Below are positions 61,373 through 64,000 of a stretch of DNA of 64,000 bases, one piece after another. Position 1 is the first letter of the stretch. The number at the start of each line of letters is the position of its first letter. The notes beneath the pieces are model-generated. The model was not told the DNA's origin. It ran no database searches and saw only the letters and a list, made by a program, of their open reading frames with translations. The DNA is from CAVTWH01 sp963850915 (GTDB taxonomy: Bacteria > Actinomycetota > Actinomycetes > Mycobacteriales > Micromonosporaceae): assembly GCA_963850915.1 (NCBI GenBank), contig CAWKND010000005.1, positions 496,001-560,000 of the forward strand, in the 5' to 3' direction. Position numbers and translations under genes: made by a program.

Positions 61373-61618
61373 GCTGCCAGGTCCGCCGGCGCGCACCAGA
61401 TCGGGCGGGCGGACACGGGGAGGCGCCCGTGCCGGCCGTCAGCCGTTGTCTGGATCAGGGGCTGGTGCAGCTGACGCTGCCCGGTGCCTGCGAACCGTCG
61501 CCGGTACCGGTGTACCCGAACGTGGTCGAGGCGCCGGCCCCGAGCGTGCTGTTGTACGTGCGGAAGTTTCCGCAGTCGCGCTGTCAGGGCGATCCCGACA
61601 GTTTCGGGACCGGCCGGG

Positions 61619-62851
61619 TCAGCCCGAGGCGGCGGCTGGAATCGCGGTGCGGCGGCCGATCAGGGTCAGGGTGAGAGCGGCAGCCGCCATGACGAGGCCG
61701 AGGGTGATCCAGCCGGCGGTACCCGCGGCGAGGATCAGCGGGAGCGCGAGCAGCGGGCCGAGTGCGCGGGCGACCGAGCCGGACATGCCGAAGACCGCCT
61801 GGTACTGGCCGGGCGCCGTGGTGGGGATGCGGGAGAACGCCAGGTGCCAGGTACCGGCGCCGGCGCAGACCTCACCGGCGGTGAGCGCGAGGGTACCGCC
61901 GATCAGTAGCGCCACCGTGCCGGTCTGGCCGGTTGTCGCGGCGAGCCCGTAGAGGGTGCAGCCGAGGACAAGGCAGCCGGCGGCGATGGCGGTCGAGCGC
62001 GCGGCGTCGCCGTCGGTACGGATGCGGCTGGCCCAGGCGGTCTGGCTGGCCAGTACCAGCAGGGTGTTGAGTCCGATCGCGGCGGGTGCGGTCCAGGTCG
62101 GGGCGTGCACGGTACCGGTGATCCACAGCGGCAGCAGGACCGACAGCGTCGGCATGGTGAGCTGGACGATCGCGGCCAGTCCTGCGATGCCGACGAAGCG
62201 GCGGTCGCGCAGCGCGATCAGTCCGGGGCGACGGTCGGCGGATGACCCGGCGCTCGGGTGTCCACTCGTGGGCAGGGTCGCGAAGATGACCGCGCAGCCG
62301 AGCGCGCCGAGCGATCCGACCGCGAAGGCGATCACGAACGGCAGATCGTTACCGGGCAAGGCAACCAGGGTGCCGATGACGGTACCGGCGCCCATGCCCG
62401 CGTTGAGCAGGGTGTGCAGTACGGCGCGGCTGCGTACCCGGGCGGCCGGGTCGACGTTGGCGGCGACGATGGCCTGGCGTACCGCACCGATGCCGGCCTG
62501 CGCGACAACGAACAGGACCGCGCCGATCGCGTACACCCACAGTTGGTGGGCGAGCGCGTACGTCGCGAGTGCCGCCGCCACGAGTACGCACAGGCCGACC
62601 GCGGCGCGCCGTAGCCCGATCAGATCGGCGAGGATGCCGATCGGTACGACGAGTACCAGCGCGCTGATCGCGGCCACGCCGAGGACCACTCCGATGAGCC
62701 CGGCCGGGAGGCCGACGTGGGCGCTGAAGTACAGCACGGCGGTGGAGAGTGCGATGCCGTCGATGGTGGAGCCGACCGCCTGGGCCAGGTAGACCCGGCG
62801 CAGCAGCGACCGGGTTGGTGCCTGCGCACCGGACGTCGCGATCTCAACCAC
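61619..62851 (-). CDS. MFS transporter
   Basis: A 410-residue permease with about twelve membrane segments and the loop-2/3 motif IGILADLIGLRRAAVG of the major facilitator superfamily. It resembles drug-efflux DHA1-type carriers of actinomycetes. GGAAGGGG lies upstream of the GTG at 62851. It is a single gene; the cargo is unknown. The 291 bases after its stop hold the tandem repeat and a questionable overlapping frame. Confidence 0.88.
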   Translation of the reverse strand: MVEIATSGAQAPTRSLLRRVYLAQAVGSTIDGIALSTAVLYFSAHVGLPAGLIGVVLGVAAISALVLVVPIGILADLIGLRRAAVGLCVLVAAALATYALAHQLWVYAIGAVLFVVAQAGIGAVRQAIVAANVDPAARVRSRAVLHTLLNAGMGAGTVIGTLVALPGNDLPFVIAFAVGSLGALGCAVIFATLPTSGHPSAGSSADRRPGLIALRDRRFVGIAGLAAIVQLTMPTLSVLLPLWITGTVHAPTWTAPAAIGLNTLLVLASQTAWASRIRTDGDAARSTAIAAGCLVLGCTLYGLAATTGQTGTVALLIGGTLALTAGEVCAGAGTWHLAFSRIPTTAPGQYQAVFGMSGSVARALGPLLALPLILAAGTAGWITLGLVMAAAALTLTLIGRRTAIPAAASG

Positions 62852-63030
62852 CGTTCGCCCCTTCCGTGGTTCGGTCGGGCTCCACGGTAGTGATCATGGG
62901 GTCGGTACGACAGGCCGCTTTGAGTATCTTTGGCCACGCCAATTCCGGCCGCCCGCTGGACGTGCCGCGCCCCGGCAGTCTCGGTGGAGGCTGCCGGGGC
63001 GGTGGCTCAGCGGATCAGCGGATCAGCGGA

Positions 63031-64000
63031 TCAGCCGGCGAAGCTCAACTGCCACTGCTGGTTGGTACCACCGTTGGCGGCCCAGCCGATGATCGCCGCG
63101 CCGTCCGTGGTGGATGCACCGGTGACGTCGGCGAGGTACCCGGTGGCCCGGTTCTGCAGCGTCGCGTACCCGGTGGCTCCGATCACCACCTGCCACTGCT
63201 GGCTGGTGGCACCCGAGTACGTCCGCTGGTCCAGCTGCGTACCCTGGGTGGAGTTGGGCGCCTCCAAGGCTTTGCCGCTGTGTACGTTCACCACCTCGTA
63301 CCAGCCGCTGCCCACGGATACGAAGCGCCAGTGCTGGTTGTCGCCGTTGTGATACGGCCACTGGACGATTTGCGCCCCGTCGGCCGTGGACTCGCTGAAC
63401 ACGTCCACGGCCTCCCCACTGTTGTGGTTGAACAGCGCGTACACGCCGCCGTCGAGCACGGTCGGTACGAGTGACCACGACTGGTCGGGTACGCCAGCTG
63501 CCGTCCACTGGGCGACCGCCGCGCCTTCGGCTGTCGAGCCGCCGCCGATGCCGGCGACCAGGCCCGAACCGTGACCGTAGAGCTGGTACGTGCCATCGTT
63601 GTTCGGGCGCAGTTGCCACTGCTGGTTCACGCCGCCGTTCGCGGTCCACTGCTCCAGCTGGGTACCCGTGCTCGTGGAGTTGCCGGGCACGTCGAGTACC
63701 TGCCGCGAGCCGATGTTGGTCAGCGTGAGCCAGCCGGCCGCGCTGCCGGTGAGCTGCCACTGCTGGCTGGTCGCGCCGGTGAACGCCGACTGCACGGCGA
63801 GGCCGGAACCGTTGACGCTCAGCGCTTTCCCGCTGTTCTTGTTGACCAGTTCGTAGCTGTTGACGAGCGGTTGGGTACCCACCGGGGTCACCGCCAGGTT
63901 GTCGAACTGGTCGGTCTGGTACCCGTTGATACCCAGACCCGACCTGGCCGCTGGGGTAGCTGGAGTCGGTGGCGCTGCCCAGCGTCGTACCGTCGACCGA
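63031..64000 (-). CDS. Ricin-type beta-trefoil lectin protein, partial, frame break near the window end
   Basis: The C-terminal part of a secreted carbohydrate-active protein whose N-terminus lies beyond the window. About 280 residues form two beta-trefoil lectin domains with six QxW-type motifs (SQQWQL, NQQWQL, DQSWSL, NQHWRF, SQQWQV, NQQWQL). Before them QTDQFDNLAVTP resembles the end of a LamG/galactocerebrosidase-type (GH59-like) module. At 63937 one surplus base shifts the frame; upstream sequence (TDSSYPSGQVG) continues in another frame to the window edge. The enzyme class cannot be decided from this part. Confidence 0.75.
   Translation of the reverse strand, partial: RSTVRRWAAPPTPATPAARSGLGINGYQTDQFDNLAVTPVGTQPLVNSYELVNKNSGKALSVNGSGLAVQSAFTGATSQQWQLTGSAAGWLTLTNIGSRQVLDVPGNSTSTGTQLEQWTANGGVNQQWQLRPNNDGTYQLYGHGSGLVAGIGGGSTAEGAAVAQWTAAGVPDQSWSLVPTVLDGGVYALFNHNSGEAVDVFSESTADGAQIVQWPYHNGDNQHWRFVSVGSGWYEVVNVHSGKALEAPNSTQGTQLDQRTYSGATSQQWQVVIGATGYATLQNRATGYLADVTGASTTDGAAIIGWAANGGTNQQWQLSFAG

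Noticed and set aside
1..64000. CRISPR arrays, insertion sequences, transposases, integrases, rRNA
   Set aside because: Read for on both strands; no regularly spaced repeats, no DDE or recombinase motifs and no rRNA sequence were found.

Overview
The window is 64 kb of very GC-rich chromosomal DNA from an actinomycete. Evidence for this: an SsgA/SsgB-like sporulation protein, Lsr2, a mycothiol-dependent maleylpyruvate isomerase homologue, an ECF41-type sigma factor, many GTG starts, and promoters whose TANNNT box lies 6-7 bases before the start codon (leaderless mRNAs). The gene mix would fit a Micromonosporaceae-like organism, but nothing here proves the family. The palindrome GGTACC and its core GTAC are unusually frequent in most genes and nearly absent from a cytochrome P450 gene.

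Layout. 1-5 kb: the end of a P-loop kinase-like gene, small membrane proteins, a GAP/LysE-like transporter, a solute-binding protein that stops where a VWA domain would normally begin, DUF5709, a rhodanese and a GlxA-type regulator. 5-10 kb: a P450 gene converging on a fused SDR/acyl-adenylate ligase, then a pirin. 10-14.7 kb: a minus-strand set made of an Hsp70-like ATPase fused through a membrane segment to WD40 repeats and two sibling proteins sharing a C-terminal domain, one carrying a very long acidic repeat tail. 14.9-22.3 kb: a complete sugar module (ROK regulator, ABC ATPase, permease, binding protein, Gfo/Idh dehydrogenase, TIM-barrel isomerase). 22.3-24.8 kb: a NuoF-like/ferredoxin flavoprotein with a cytochrome-b-like membrane partner. 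25-26.3 kb: ECF41 sigma factor facing a DoxX-like gene. 26.7-33.8 kb: polyamine uptake and oxidation (aldehyde dehydrogenase, PotA, D, B, C, FAD oxidase). 34.3-40.4 kb: a lipid-type operon (acyl reductase/HAD fusion, zinc alcohol dehydrogenase, LarA-family protein, acyltransferase) whose last two genes have frame breaks. 40.5-47.2 kb: XRE/ATPase regulator, sedolisin-type protease, GH13 enzyme, flavin disulfide oxidoreductase. 47.3-54.9 kb: envelope stress-type small proteins, GNAT, DUF6585, HD hydrolase, SDR, EXPERA-like protein, twin CrcB fluoride exporters around DUF190, anti-sigma-type kinase, SsgB-like, PGPGW protein. 54.9-64 kb: tRNA-Val, a giant fused ABC exporter with a small candidate peptide gene upstream, GNAT, Lsr2, mycothiol-dependent enzyme, MFS exporter and a ricin-lectin protein running off the end.

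The sugar, polyamine and lipid operons are tightly packed with 4-base ATGA overlaps, so each is probably one transcription unit. Strong hairpins sit inside the polyamine and sugar operons. At least seven frame breaks lie in otherwise well-conserved coding sequence, so draft-quality sequence is as likely as true gene decay.
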